Shown here one piece after another: positions 17,615 through 27,020 of a DNA stretch of 64,000 bases; within the stretch, counting starts at the first letter, position 1; every line of letters begins with the position of its first letter. Source of the DNA: Alphaproteobacteria bacterium (GTDB lineage: Bacteria > Pseudomonadota > Alphaproteobacteria > TMED109); assembly GCA_022824395.1 (NCBI GenBank), contig JAJDZX010000113.1, forward strand, positions 62,001 through 126,000, in the 5' to 3' direction. The position numbers and the translations under genes were made by a program. Below the pieces are notes generated by a model that saw only the letters and a program-made list of their open reading frames with translations, was not told the origin of the DNA and did not search any database.

Positions 17615-18448
17615 GTGGGCCATGCAACCGCGCCGGACGGCGTCAAGCTCTACTACGAGGAAACCGGCACCGGCGTGCCGATCCTGTTCATCCACGAGTT
17701 CGCGGGCGACTATCGCGCCTGGGAGCCGCAATTGGCGCATTTCGGCCGCCGCCGCCGCTGCATCGTCTATTCGGCGCGCGGCTATCCCGGCTCGGACATT
17801 CCCGGGGACGCGGCGAGCTACTCGCAGGATCTGGCCCGCGACGACGCGCTTGCCGTCCTCGACCATCTGGGCATCGAGCGGGCGCATATCGTGGGCCTGT
17901 CAATGGGCGGGTTCGCAACGCTCCATTTCGGGATGGCCTATCCGGCCCGTGCGCTGTCGCTCGCGGTCTGCGGGTGCGGCTACGGCGCCGAGCCCGACAC
18001 ACGCGAGGAGTTCCGGGCACTGTCGCTGGAGGTAGCGAAGAACTTCGAGACGCGCGGGGCAGCGGCGTTCGCCGAGGAATACGGCTCGGGGCCCGGGCGC
18101 GAGAATTTCATGCGGAAAGACCCGCGCGGCTGGCGAGCCTTCGTGACCCGGCTCGCCGAACACTCGGACCAGGGATCCGCGCTGACGCAGCGCGGCGTCC
18201 AGGCGGGGCGTCCCGGTCTATGGGACCTCGAGGAGGCGATTCGCGCGATCCCGGTGCCGACCATGATCGTTTCGGGCGATGACGACCAGCGCTGCCTGGT
18301 TCCGGGCCTGTTCCTGAAACAGCGTATCGACCGGGCGCGCCTGTTCATCATGCCGAATACCGGACACGTGCTGAATCTCGAGGACCCCGCGCTGTTCAAT
18401 GCCGTCCTCGAAGAGTTTCTGGCAGACGTGGAGGCTGGCCGGGCGTAG
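17615..18448 (+). CDS. Alpha/beta-fold hydrolase between the two amt genes
   Basis: This is a cytoplasmic hydrolase with a complete catalytic triad: the nucleophile serine in GLSMGG, an acid in the SGDDDQRC loop and the histidine in NTGHVLNLE. FIHEFAGDYRAWEPQ forms the usual oxyanion-hole region after the first strands. The family includes enol-lactonases, aminoacrylate hydrolase and esterases, and I cannot assign the substrate. The start is GTG 17615, preceded by GGGGAAAG. Its place between two ammonium transporters suggests, without proof, that it may act on a nitrogen compound. The product is 277 residues. Confidence 0.8.
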   Translation: MGHATAPDGVKLYYEETGTGVPILFIHEFAGDYRAWEPQLAHFGRRRRCIVYSARGYPGSDIPGDAASYSQDLARDDALAVLDHLGIERAHIVGLSMGGFATLHFGMAYPARALSLAVCGCGYGAEPDTREEFRALSLEVAKNFETRGAAAFAEEYGSGPGRENFMRKDPRGWRAFVTRLAEHSDQGSALTQRGVQAGRPGLWDLEEAIRAIPVPTMIVSGDDDQRCLVPGLFLKQRIDRARLFIMPNTGHVLNLEDPALFNAVLEEFLADVEAGRA

Positions 18449-18449
18449 A

Positions 18450-18504
18450 GCCCGTCGACCGGTCCCGCCGCCCGGGGCGGTGGCGGCATCAGGCTTCGAC
18501 GGGC
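18450..18504 (+). other. Long inverted repeat after the hydrolase gene
   Basis: GCCCGTCGA (18450-18458) pairs perfectly with TCGACGGGC (18496-18504). The enclosed GC-rich sequence can form a further inner hairpin. No T tract follows, so termination is only possible in a Rho-dependent or atypical way. It begins two bases after the hydrolase stop. The 230 bases from here to the second amt gene hold no visible gene. Confidence 0.35.
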
Positions 18505-18734
18505 GGCCGGGGCCGGCGGGTTCCCCAAGGCCCAGCTGAGCCCGACCGGTGTGGCGCGATCCTCTCCCGTTGGCGGCATGCAGATGCCGCAACGGTTGGA
18601 CCGGGATGGCAAATCCGAACTAGAGTAGGCTCCTCTGGGCGCTGGCTTCGGCTAACCGTCGTGACGCGATGGCGATGGTTGTGCACTGGCCCGATCCTTC
18701 AGTTCGTCAACAACACCTTCCATCGGAGTATCGC

Positions 18735-20039
18735 GTGAAAACATTTCGTGTGTCAGGAACGGCTGCACTTGCCGTTCTGCTCGGGCCGACTGCCGCCCTC
18801 GCCGCACCCTCACCGGACGAGATGGCATTCATTTTCAACACGATGTCGTTCCTCGTGAACGGGGCGCTGGTGTGCGCGATGGCCATCGGTTTCTGCATGC
18901 TGGAAGTCGGCATGGTGCGAACCAAGTCAGCCGGCGCCATCTGCATGAAGAAGATCGGGCTTTACTCGCTGGCCGCTGTGACCTACGCGCTGCTGGGATA
19001 CAACCTGATGTACGACGGAGTCGACGGCGGCTACATCGGGTCCCTGAGCCTTTTCGAAGTGGCGGATCCCGCGTCGGAAACGGCGGAGAGCTCCTATTCG
19101 GTGGCTTCTGACTGGTTCTTCCAGATGGTGTTTGTGGGCACGGTCGCCTCCATTGTGTCCGGGGCAGTAGCGGAACGCGTTCGGGTGTCTGCATTCCTCT
19201 GGGTGGCGTTCGTGATCGTTGCGATCATCTATCCGATCCAGGGTGCGTGGTCATGGGGCGGCGGCTGGCTAAGTGAACTCGGATTCTCCGACTTCGCCGG
19301 CTCCACGATCGTGCACTCGGTCGGCGGCTGGTGCGCGCTGTCCGGCGTGATCCTGCTGGGGGCGCGGCGTGGCAAGTACTCGGCGGACGGCACCGTGAAC
19401 CCGATGCAGGCGTCGGCCGTGCCACTGGTGGCGCTGGGCACCTTCGTGCTGTGGCTGGGCTGGCTGGGGTTCAACGGCGGTTCGCAGCTGGCATTGGCGT
19501 CGGTCGAGGACGCCAGCGCCATGTCGCGCGTCTACGCGAACACCTATCTCGCCGGCTGCGGCGGAGCACTGGCTGCGACCGCGGTCTACTTCACCTTCTA
19601 TCGCCGCCTCGATGTCACGCTCATTCTGAACGGTGCGCTGGGCGGCCTGGTCAGCATTACGGCAGAACCGCTCACGCCCACGTTTGTGCACGCGATTCTC
19701 ATCGGCGGCGTCGGCGGCGTCATTGTCGCGGTCGGCGTGCCGTTCCTCGACCGGCTTCGGCTGGACGATGTCGTCGGCGCCATTCCTGTGCACCTGTTCT
19801 GCGGGATCTGGGGGACCATCGCGGTTTGTCTCACCAATCCCGACGCCAGCTTCGGTGCCCAGCTGACCGGGATCATCGCGGTCGGGCTCTTCGCGTTTCT
19901 TGTCAGCATGCTGGCCTGGTACGTGGTGAAGCTCGTCATGGGCATCCGCCTCGACGAGGAGGACGAGATGCAGGGCTCCGATGCCGTCGAGATCGGGCTC
20001 GTGTCGTACCCCGAGTTCGTCCCGGGTCGCGCCTCGTGA
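18735..20039 (+). CDS. amt: Ammonium transporter, second paralogue
   Basis: This is a second Amt channel of identical length (434 residues) and the same domain layout as the one at 16027. DFAGSTIVHSVGG and IPVHLFCGIWG carry the two pore histidines. GTG 18735 is chosen because it starts an MKTFRVSG sequence matching the first paralogue and allows a normal signal segment. Sequence similarity to the first copy is uneven. It is high in the central membrane region and clearly lower at the N-terminus. An intrinsic terminator follows at 20098. A TGGCCCG-N4-TTCA sequence at 18687 is only a weak sigma-54 candidate. Confidence 0.92.
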   Translation: MKTFRVSGTAALAVLLGPTAALAAPSPDEMAFIFNTMSFLVNGALVCAMAIGFCMLEVGMVRTKSAGAICMKKIGLYSLAAVTYALLGYNLMYDGVDGGYIGSLSLFEVADPASETAESSYSVASDWFFQMVFVGTVASIVSGAVAERVRVSAFLWVAFVIVAIIYPIQGAWSWGGGWLSELGFSDFAGSTIVHSVGGWCALSGVILLGARRGKYSADGTVNPMQASAVPLVALGTFVLWLGWLGFNGGSQLALASVEDASAMSRVYANTYLAGCGGALAATAVYFTFYRRLDVTLILNGALGGLVSITAEPLTPTFVHAILIGGVGGVIVAVGVPFLDRLRLDDVVGAIPVHLFCGIWGTIAVCLTNPDASFGAQLTGIIAVGLFAFLVSMLAWYVVKLVMGIRLDEEDEMQGSDAVEIGLVSYPEFVPGRAS

Positions 20040-20097
20040 CCGGCTAGGTCCGCCCGGGACCGGTTCTCCGGACCAGAAGGGTTGCAACTGCACCCAG

Positions 20098-20129
20098 ACG
20101 CCGGCCGGGCTCCGCCCGGCCGGCGTTTT
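20098..20129 (+). terminator. Intrinsic terminator after second amt gene
   Basis: A 12-bp perfect stem, ACGCCGGCCGGG (20098-20109) with CCCGGCCGGCGT (20115-20126), has a 5-base CTCCG loop and is followed by TTT. It closes the amt-hydrolase-amt unit. Confidence 0.85.
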
Positions 20130-20180
20130 GCCCGGCGAGCACGCAGAACCCCATGACGAGATCCGCATGCTGCCCTGCTG

Positions 20181-21368
20181 ATGCCTGCACCCATCAACCC
20201 CCGTCTCGCCCGTCTGGACGACTATCCGTTCCGGCGCCTCGACCGTCTGCTGGACGGATTGTCGCCGGTGCTTGACCGCCCGATCGTGATGTCGATCGGC
20301 GAGCCCCGCCATCGGCCGCCGCCGATCGTCGCCGAGACCCTGCAGCGTCATGCCAGCGAGTGGGGCCGTTACCCCCCGACCCGGGGCACCGACGCCCTGC
20401 GGACGGCCTGCGCCGAATGGCTGACACGGCGCTATCGGCTGCCGGAAGCCATGATCGACCCCGGCCGGCACGTGCTGCCCGTGGGCGGAACGCGCGAGGG
20501 CCTGTTTGCCGTCGCGCTGGCTGCCATGCCGGAAGCCAAGGGCGGGCGAGCGCCGCTGGTCCTGATGCCGGACCCGTTCTACCAGGTGTACCGCGGAGCC
20601 GCGGTGGTGGCCGGCGCGGAACCCATGTTTCTGCCCTGTACGCGCGCCGGTGGTTTCTTGCCCGACCTCGATGCGATTCCGGACGGAGTCTGGGAGCGCA
20701 CGGCGCTCTTTTACCTCTGTTCACCCGCTAATCCGCAGGGCGCGGTCGCGGACCGGCAGTATCTCGCCCGATTGATCGCCCACGTCCGGTCGGCCAATGC
20801 TCTCCTGGTCATGGACGAGTGCTACGCCGAGATCTACTCGGACGTGCCGCCGGTCGGAGTCTTGGAGGCCGTACGGGATCTGGGTGGCGACCTCGCGAAC
20901 GTGGTCAGCTTCCACTCGTTGTCGAAGCGCTCGAACGTACCCGGGCTGCGCTCCGGGTTCGTCGCCGGCGACGCCGTGTTTCTCGAGGCATTTTTGCGCA
21001 TGCGCACCTACGGCGGCGGCCAGCAGCCGCTTCCGGTGCAGGCCGCCGCCACCGCGCTCTGGCGGGATGATGCGCACGTCGAGGAAAACCGGGCGCTTTA
21101 CCGGAGGAAGTTCGAGGCGGCGGCGGACATCTTGCGCGGCCGCTTTGGATTCTTCCTGCCGGCGGGCGGGTTCTTTCTGTGGTTGGACGTCGGTGACGGC
21201 GAGCAGGCCGCCCGGAGCCTGTGGGCCACGGTCGGCGTGAAGGTCATGCCCGGGAGCTATCTGGCGAGCGAGGCGGATGAAGCCGCCCGGCATATTCGAG
21301 TTGCCCTGGTGCCCTCGATCGACGTGGTTCGGACCGGCCTCGAACGGCTGGCCGAAGCGTTGGGGTAA
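20181..21368 (+). CDS. dapC: Class I/II aminotransferase, succinyldiaminopimelate type
   Basis: This PLP enzyme probably makes N-succinyl-LL-diaminopimelate in lysine and peptidoglycan precursor synthesis. SIGEPRHRPP near the N-terminus, CSPANPQGAV, MDECYAEIY and the PLP-lysine motif SLSKRSNVPGLRSGF match DapC-like enzymes. The final RVALVP supplies the substrate-binding arginine. At 395 residues it has the usual length. The gene lies just before ftsK and lolA, which is a common alphaproteobacterial neighbourhood. The DapC assignment is by motif and context, and other acylamino acid aminotransferases share the fold. Confidence 0.78.
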   Translation: MPAPINPRLARLDDYPFRRLDRLLDGLSPVLDRPIVMSIGEPRHRPPPIVAETLQRHASEWGRYPPTRGTDALRTACAEWLTRRYRLPEAMIDPGRHVLPVGGTREGLFAVALAAMPEAKGGRAPLVLMPDPFYQVYRGAAVVAGAEPMFLPCTRAGGFLPDLDAIPDGVWERTALFYLCSPANPQGAVADRQYLARLIAHVRSANALLVMDECYAEIYSDVPPVGVLEAVRDLGGDLANVVSFHSLSKRSNVPGLRSGFVAGDAVFLEAFLRMRTYGGGQQPLPVQAAATALWRDDAHVEENRALYRRKFEAAADILRGRFGFFLPAGGFFLWLDVGDGEQAARSLWATVGVKVMPGSYLASEADEAARHIRVALVPSIDVVRTGLERLAEALG

Positions 21369-21542
21369 GGGGCGTCCGTGGCCGCCGTCGAGCGTATCGC
21401 CGCCGCCGCACTTGACGGAACCGCTTTGCGGGCGCAACTTGCGATGACGACCATGCAAGGGTTTCCAGAACACCGCGATGGCGGCTCGTCGGAGCCTTCG
21501 CCGGCCGCTCGTTCGGCGAGCCGCGTTCGTCGGTAGGTCACG

Positions 21543-23837
21543 TTGACAGATACCGCGGCGAAGAAGGCAGGCCGGAACGGATTGCGGCACCACTGGCTGG
21601 GCTCCATCTGGGGGCTGGCACGCCGACTCCTCGGCATCTGCCTCCTAGCGGTCGGCGGGGTGCTTCTGCTCGCGCTCCTCTCGTCGCACCCGGACGATCC
21701 GTCTCGGCTGGTTCATGTCGACCGGGCTCCTGCGAACTGGCTCGGGACGACGGGCGCCATGGTCAGTGCCGAGTTGCGGGCCTCGATCGGCATGCCTGCC
21801 GCGTTGGCGTTGACGCTGGCGGTGCTTGCCTGGGGCTGGCGACTGGTGCGTTCGGCGTCGGTCAGTCGGTTCGGGTGGCGGCTGCTGGCGTTGGTACTGG
21901 CCCTCGCGCTGGCGACGCTGACGGCCGCCGGGTTCCGGTCCGGCGAGGGGCCGGGTGTCGCGGTTGCGGGCGCCATGAAGTTGTGGGCAGCGTTCATGGA
22001 GCTGGTCGGGCCCGAGCTGGCCGAGGCATCCTGGTTCCGGGCGATCATGGTGACCGCCTGCATGGCACTGACCGTCTCGGCCTGGCTTTACGCTTCGGCC
22101 TTGCGGAGGTCGGATTGGGCGGGCTGGGCCAGGAGTATCCGGGAGCTCTACACGCGTGCCCGGCGGCTGTCCGCGGGCGTGTCCGGCGCCGCTCCCGAGG
22201 TCCCGACCCAGCGAGTGGCTCCGACCCTGGGGACCCCGGCAGGGTCGTCCCCGGAACGACCTGCCAAGAAGAAACGCCGCCGGGTACAGACGGCCGGCCC
22301 GACCCGGGTAGGCCAGCGCGAGGATGACGAACGGCAGGCCACATTGGGGATGGAGGAAGATGGTTTCCGGCTCCCGCCGCTCAGCCTGCTGCGCAAGCCG
22401 CCCCGGCCGGTCCGCGGCAGCGAAGAGGGCCAGGAGGCGAATGCCCGGATGCTCGAGACGGTGCTGGCCGAATTTGGGATTGCAGGCGTGATCGAACGGA
22501 TCCTGTCAGGGCCCGTGGTCACCCGGTACGACTTCGAGCCGGAGCCCGGAATCCGGTCGCGCCGGGTTATCTCGCTGGCGCCGGATATCGCACGGTCGAT
22601 GTCGGCACAGGCCGCCAGGGTGTCGGTGGTAACCGACCGCAATGCGATGGGGATCGAGCTCCCGAATGCGAAGCGCGAGACTGTCTATCTGCGGGAAATC
22701 CTGGGATCCGAGTTGTTTGAGCAGGAGCGCGGCAGCCTGATCATCGCCCTCGGCAAGGACATCAACGGCGAACCCGTGACCGCTGACCTCGCCGGCATGC
22801 CGCACCTGCTGATCGCTGGCACGACCGGGTCGGGCAAGTCAGTCGGCGTGAACGGCATGGTCCTCTCGCTCCTTTACCGGATGCCGCCTGATCGGCTGCG
22901 ATTGATCATGGTCGACCCGAAGATGCTCGAGTTCTCCGTCTACGAGGGCATTCCGCATCTGCTGCACCCTGTAGTGACAGACCCGAAGAAGTCGGTGGCC
23001 GCCCTGCGTTGGGCGGTGCGCGAGATGAATTCGCGTTATCAGACGATGTCCCTGTTGCAGGTGCGCAACGTGGAGGCGTACAATCGCAAGGTCGAGGAAG
23101 CGGTGGCGCGTGGCCGCAAGCTGACCCGCGAGGTGCAGACCGGCTTCGATGCCGAGACCGGCAAGCCCGTCTATGAAAAGCAGATCATTGAACCCCAGCC
23201 GTTTCCGTACCTCGTCATCGTCGTGGACGAAATGGCCGACCTGATGCTGAGCGCCGGCAAGGAATTCGAGTTAGCGATCCAGGCACTCGCACAGAAGGCG
23301 CGTGCCGCCGGCATCCACCTGATCGTCGCCACCCAGCGACCGTCAGTGGACGTGGTGACCGGCACGATCAAGGCGAACCTTCCGTGCCGGATCAGCTTTC
23401 AGGTGTCGTCCGCCACCGACAGCCGGACCGTTCTCGGAGACCAGGGGGCGGAGCAGTTGCTCGGGAAGGGCGACATGCTGTATCTCCGCACCGGCGGCAA
23501 GATGCAGCGGGTCCACGGGCCGTTCGTGAGCGATGAAGAGGTCGAGCGGGTGGCAGATTTCCTTCGAAACCTGGGAATTGCTACGGAGTACAACCTGGAG
23601 GTGACCGAAGATCTCGGTGAGACGCTGACTCCCGACGCTTCCGATGAGAACGGACGCGACGCCCTGTACGACGATGCGGTGGTCCTGTTGCGGCAAAAGG
23701 GCAAGGCATCCACCAGCTTCCTGCAGCGGCATCTCCAGATCGGGTACAACCGTGCCGCACGCATGATCGACCAACTCGAGAACGACGGAATCGTGAGTCC
23801 GGCCGACCACACCGGCAAGCGCGAGGTGATCGGTTGA
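21543..23837 (+). CDS. ftsK: DNA translocase FtsK
   Basis: FtsK sits at the division septum and pumps chromosomal DNA so that daughter chromosomes are resolved. Four or five membrane helices occupy residues about 15-185. A basic and proline-rich linker follows, then the motor with Walker A (GTTGSGKSVGVNG) and IVVDEMADLM. The C-terminal gamma winged helix (about 700-764) carries the GYNRAARMIDQLE recognition region for KOPS sequences. The TTG start at 21543 is forced by an in-frame stop nine bases upstream and by the need for the first membrane helix. At 764 residues it is a compact FtsK of the usual alphaproteobacterial size. Confidence 0.92.
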   Translation: MTDTAAKKAGRNGLRHHWLGSIWGLARRLLGICLLAVGGVLLLALLSSHPDDPSRLVHVDRAPANWLGTTGAMVSAELRASIGMPAALALTLAVLAWGWRLVRSASVSRFGWRLLALVLALALATLTAAGFRSGEGPGVAVAGAMKLWAAFMELVGPELAEASWFRAIMVTACMALTVSAWLYASALRRSDWAGWARSIRELYTRARRLSAGVSGAAPEVPTQRVAPTLGTPAGSSPERPAKKKRRRVQTAGPTRVGQREDDERQATLGMEEDGFRLPPLSLLRKPPRPVRGSEEGQEANARMLETVLAEFGIAGVIERILSGPVVTRYDFEPEPGIRSRRVISLAPDIARSMSAQAARVSVVTDRNAMGIELPNAKRETVYLREILGSELFEQERGSLIIALGKDINGEPVTADLAGMPHLLIAGTTGSGKSVGVNGMVLSLLYRMPPDRLRLIMVDPKMLEFSVYEGIPHLLHPVVTDPKKSVAALRWAVREMNSRYQTMSLLQVRNVEAYNRKVEEAVARGRKLTREVQTGFDAETGKPVYEKQIIEPQPFPYLVIVVDEMADLMLSAGKEFELAIQALAQKARAAGIHLIVATQRPSVDVVTGTIKANLPCRISFQVSSATDSRTVLGDQGAEQLLGKGDMLYLRTGGKMQRVHGPFVSDEEVERVADFLRNLGIATEYNLEVTEDLGETLTPDASDENGRDALYDDAVVLLRQKGKASTSFLQRHLQIGYNRAARMIDQLENDGIVSPADHTGKREVIG

Positions 23838-23850
23838 CGGGATTCCCGGC

Positions 23851-24522
23851 GTGAGGCCTGCCCTCGGCGCCCTTCTGCTCTACGCGTTGCTGGGCGGCGG
23901 CCAGATCGCTGCCGCGGAGGATGCGCGCCTGGACCAAGTGTGGTCCTACCTGGAGATGCTTCCGCCCGTGACTGCCCGGTTCGTCCAGCAGGACCCGGAC
24001 GGAAAGCTCAAGAAGGGCTGGCTTGCGGTGTCCCCGCCGGGGAGAGCCCGCATCGAGTATGCACCGCCCGACAACGCGGTCCTGGTGGCCGACGGCACGT
24101 TCCTCGTCTACCACAATCCCGACGCCGGCCAGACCGCGCACTTCTCGCTGGACAAGCTGCCGTTGCGGGTGTTGTTCGAGGGCCGACGGCCGACGGCGGA
24201 TGACAACCTGGGAGTCCTGCAGGTCGCCGAACGCAACGGGTACCTCGCCGTCCGGGTCGCCGCCCTGGACGACGACGGCGTCCAAATCCCGGGCTGGGTG
24301 GAACTGGCGTTCCTGCAGGAACCGTTCGGCTTGGCGGGCTGGAAACTTGTCGACGTCCAGCAGCGCGCGACCGTCGTGATTCTGGAAGACCTGATGGCGG
24401 CAGAATTTACCCGGCACGATATCTTCCGGCTGTCGGATCACATGATCCAGCGGGGCGATCTCTGGCGTGGTCCATGGGAGAACCGGCGGGCACGACCGCA
24501 AAGCGGGCGCGGCGTCCGTTAG
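23851..24522 (+). CDS. lolA: Outer-membrane lipoprotein carrier LolA
   Basis: LolA shuttles lipoproteins through the periplasm from LolCDE to the outer membrane. A signal peptide of about 22 residues precedes the mature domain. The family signature is visible: ARFVQQDPDGKLKKGWLAVSPPGR, then YAPPDNAVLVADG and VYHNPDAGQ. The length of 223 residues is normal. The GTG start lies 13 bases after the ftsK stop, in the common ftsK-lolA order. This gene and lptE are both consistent with a standard Gram-negative envelope. Confidence 0.88.
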   Translation: MRPALGALLLYALLGGGQIAAAEDARLDQVWSYLEMLPPVTARFVQQDPDGKLKKGWLAVSPPGRARIEYAPPDNAVLVADGTFLVYHNPDAGQTAHFSLDKLPLRVLFEGRRPTADDNLGVLQVAERNGYLAVRVAALDDDGVQIPGWVELAFLQEPFGLAGWKLVDVQQRATVVILEDLMAAEFTRHDIFRLSDHMIQRGDLWRGPWENRRARPQSGRGVR

Positions 24523-25125
24523 GGCAGCGTGGTCGCGCGCGCTCGTTTGTGCGGGGGAGTTGCCTTCGACGACGCCGTACGCTCGTCCAGGGACCCTCAC
24601 ACCGGCAGGTCCGGCCGTCAGGGTGTGCAGTCAGGGGGCGGCGCTCCCGGTCGCCGCGCCGGCTGACTTGCCACGGCGCGCTCTTGAAGTAAATCGTCGC
24701 AGGCTCCGCTTCTTCGCCCATGCTGCCGCCATCGCTGCGCTCTGGCCCTTGTTCTCGTCCGCGAAGTTCCTCGGGCCCCAGGTCCGGCCCGTCTACGGCA
24801 ACATGGGCCTCGCAGCGACAGCTGTTCGGGCTGCGGCCTATGTCTACTTCGGCTTCAACCGGAAGTAGTTCCGACATCCCGGACCCGGCGGCGAACAGCC
24901 GCTCGCGTTTGCCCTGGCTCGCTGGAAGGCGTTGTGCGCGGGCCACGGCGCGTCAGCCGCGGCCCGCATCGCTGCCCCGAGCGAAGACGGCAAGACTGAC
25001 ATCCCGCCGCGCTGACCGTCGGTCGGCGCAGGTGCCTGAAGCCGGCCCTGACAATGGACCGCTTGGCTGTGCCTATTTCTCCAGATGCCAGGCCTTCCGG
25101 TCGGTGCTGCGCGATCGAACCCGAC
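24523..25125 (+). other. 603-base gap without a convincing gene
   Basis: The region lies between the convergent lolA and aapP genes. One plus-strand frame ends with a hydrophobic stretch (HAAAIAALWPLF) and the residues YVYFGFNRK, but it has no good start, ribosome site or recognisable family. No strong terminator hairpin with a T run was found. In many relatives an exodeoxyribonuclease III gene follows lolA. It is absent here. Confidence 0.5.
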
Positions 25126-25899
25126 TCAGTGCCTGAGAATCTGGCTGAGGAACAGTTTCGTGCGGTCGGATTGCGGATTGTTGAAGAATGCGTCCGGAGT
25201 GTTTTCCTCCACGATCTGACCGTCATCCATGAAAATCATCCGATCAGCAACCTGTGCCGCAAACCCCATTTCATGCGACACGATGAGCATCGTCATCCCG
25301 CTTTCCGCCAGGCCCGTCATGACGTCGAGGACCTCCTTGATCATTTCGGGATCGAGCGCGGATGTGGGCTCGTCGAACAGCATGACGCGCGGCTCCATGC
25401 AGAGAGCCCTGGCAATAGCGGCGCGTTGCTGCTGGCCTCCGGACAGCTGACCAGGATATTTTGCGGACTGGTCGAGAATTTGCACGCGCTCCAGAAATTT
25501 CAACGCGATCTCCTCCGCTGCCTGCCGCGGCATCTTCCGCACCCAGATTGGACCAAGCGTGCAGTTTTGGAGAATCGTGAGATGCGGGAAGAGATTGAAT
25601 TGCTGGAAGACCATCCCGATGTCGCGACGAACCAGATCGATGTTCTTGATATTTCGCGTGAGGGGTGTCCCGTCCACGACAATCGAGCCCTCCTGATGGT
25701 CTTCGAGCCGGTTGATGCACCGAATCAAAGTTGACTTGCCGGAGCCCGACGGGCCGCAGATGACGACACGTTCCTGGGCAGCGACCGACAGGCTGATGTC
25801 GCGAAGGACGTGAAACGCCCCGAACCATTTGTTCAGATTCGAGATCTCGATGATCGGAACGTCGGACGCGCCGGCGGCCTCGGGAGTTGCGGTCGACAT
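25126..25899 (-). CDS. aapP: General L-amino acid ABC transporter ATPase
   Basis: AapP is the ATPase of a broad-specificity amino acid importer. It carries Walker A (GPSGSGKST), [11 protein letters not shown], the signature LSGGQQQR, Walker B ([13 protein letters not shown]) and the switch histidine in VSHEMGF. The 257 residues match AapP, GlnQ and similar proteins. The gene is last in the aapJQMP order. It starts 12 bases after aapM. Its closest likeness is to the Aap system of rhizobia, which imports and exports many amino acids. Confidence 0.9.
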   Translation of the reverse strand: MSTATPEAAGASDVPIIEISNLNKWFGAFHVLRDISLSVAAQERVVICGPSGSGKSTLIRCINRLEDHQEGSIVVDGTPLTRNIKNIDLVRRDIGMVFQQFNLFPHLTILQNCTLGPIWVRKMPRQAAEEIALKFLERVQILDQSAKYPGQLSGGQQQRAAIARALCMEPRVMLFDEPTSALDPEMIKEVLDVMTGLAESGMTMLIVSHEMGFAAQVADRMIFMDDGQIVEENTPDAFFNNPQSDRTKLFLSQILRH

Positions 25900-25911
25900 G
25901 GCGGGGCCCTC

Positions 25912-27012
25912 CTAGTGACGATCCTTGCTCAACTGCTTTTCCAGTGAAACCGAGTAGCGCGACATCAGGAAGCAAACGAGGAAAAATACGGCGGCCGAGA
26001 ACAGGTAGGCTTCGTGGTCAACATCGCCGATCCAGTCCGGGTTGGTCTGCAACAGGCGGGCATGACCCAGCAGATCGAATAAGCCAATAATGATCACCAG
26101 CGTGGTGTCCTTGAACAGCCCGATGAACGTGTTGACGATCCCCGGAATCGAAATCCGGAGCGCCTGCGGTAGCACGATGAGCCGCATCGTCTGCCAGTAA
26201 CCCAGCCCGACCGCCTGCGCCCCCTCGATCTGCCCCTTCGGAATGGCCTGCAGGCCGCCGCGCACGACTTCCGCCATGTAGGCCGAGGCAAAGAGTGTCA
26301 CCATGATGATCACGCGCAGCAGCTGGTCGAGCGACACTTGCGGGGGGAGGAACAGCTGCAAGAGGACGATGGCGACGAACAGGAGCGTGATCAGCGGCAC
26401 GCCCCGGACAGCTTCGATGAAGGCGATGCAAAGCAGGCGAATCACGGGTAACCGCGACTGCCGGCCGAGCGCCAGCAGGACCCCGATCGGCAGCGACAGC
26501 ACGATTCCGGTCAGCCCGACGACCATGTTGAGCATGAAGCCGCCGAACTTGTCGGTCTGGATGACCTCGAGGCCGAAGCCCCCAACGAGGAGGTAGGCGG
26601 CAAGCAGCGGATAGACGTAGGAGTACCAGCGGCCGAACTTGGCTCCCGGCAGGTTGTCGACCAGCACGTACAGAATCGCCGGGACCAGCAGGATCGCGGT
26701 GACATTGACCCGCCAGTGTGCCTCGGCCGGGTAGAAGCCGTAGAAGAACTGCCCGAGGCGCTGGTCAACCCATGCCCAGCATGCGCCAATCCCCGAGCAG
26801 GCTTCCCCGCTGTCCCCCGAGAACTGCGCCTTGATCAGCACCCAGTCGATGAACGGCGGGACCACCAGCAGGAGGAGTGTCAGCGAGACCAGCGTCAGTG
26901 CGGCGTTGGCATAGCTCGAGAACAGGTTGATCCGCAGCCAGCCGACGAGCCCGACTTCGGTGATCGGCGCCGCGCGCGGGGGAAGCATTTCGCTCTGGTC
27001 CCGGAAGAACAT
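25912..27012 (-). CDS. aapM: General L-amino acid ABC transporter permease AapM
   Basis: AapM is one of two permease subunits. It has an extended N-terminal region with several membrane helices before the conserved HisM-type domain. That domain contains the EAA-like loop EVVRGGLQAIPKGQIEGAQAVGL, read in two halves around AIPKGQ. The chosen ATG 27012 gives 366 residues and MFFRDQSEM. A longer start at 27060 would run well into aapQ. The gene begins eight bases after the aapQ stop. The charged C-terminus (SVSLEKQLSKDRH) is cytoplasmic. Confidence 0.88.
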   Translation of the reverse strand: MFFRDQSEMLPPRAAPITEVGLVGWLRINLFSSYANAALTLVSLTLLLLVVPPFIDWVLIKAQFSGDSGEACSGIGACWAWVDQRLGQFFYGFYPAEAHWRVNVTAILLVPAILYVLVDNLPGAKFGRWYSYVYPLLAAYLLVGGFGLEVIQTDKFGGFMLNMVVGLTGIVLSLPIGVLLALGRQSRLPVIRLLCIAFIEAVRGVPLITLLFVAIVLLQLFLPPQVSLDQLLRVIIMVTLFASAYMAEVVRGGLQAIPKGQIEGAQAVGLGYWQTMRLIVLPQALRISIPGIVNTFIGLFKDTTLVIIIGLFDLLGHARLLQTNPDWIGDVDHEAYLFSAAVFFLVCFLMSRYSVSLEKQLSKDRH

Positions 27013-27020
27013 CTGCCCGC

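Noticed and set aside
18687-18701. TGGCCCG-N4-TTCA before the second amt gene as a sigma-54 promoter
   Set aside because: The -12 half lacks the GC pair that matters most, and the site is close to the start codon. Kept only as a weak note.
24467-24868. Plus-strand frame ending in a short hydrophobic segment after lolA
   Set aside because: It begins inside lolA, has no ribosome site, and only its last 50 residues look protein-like. Conservation data would be needed.
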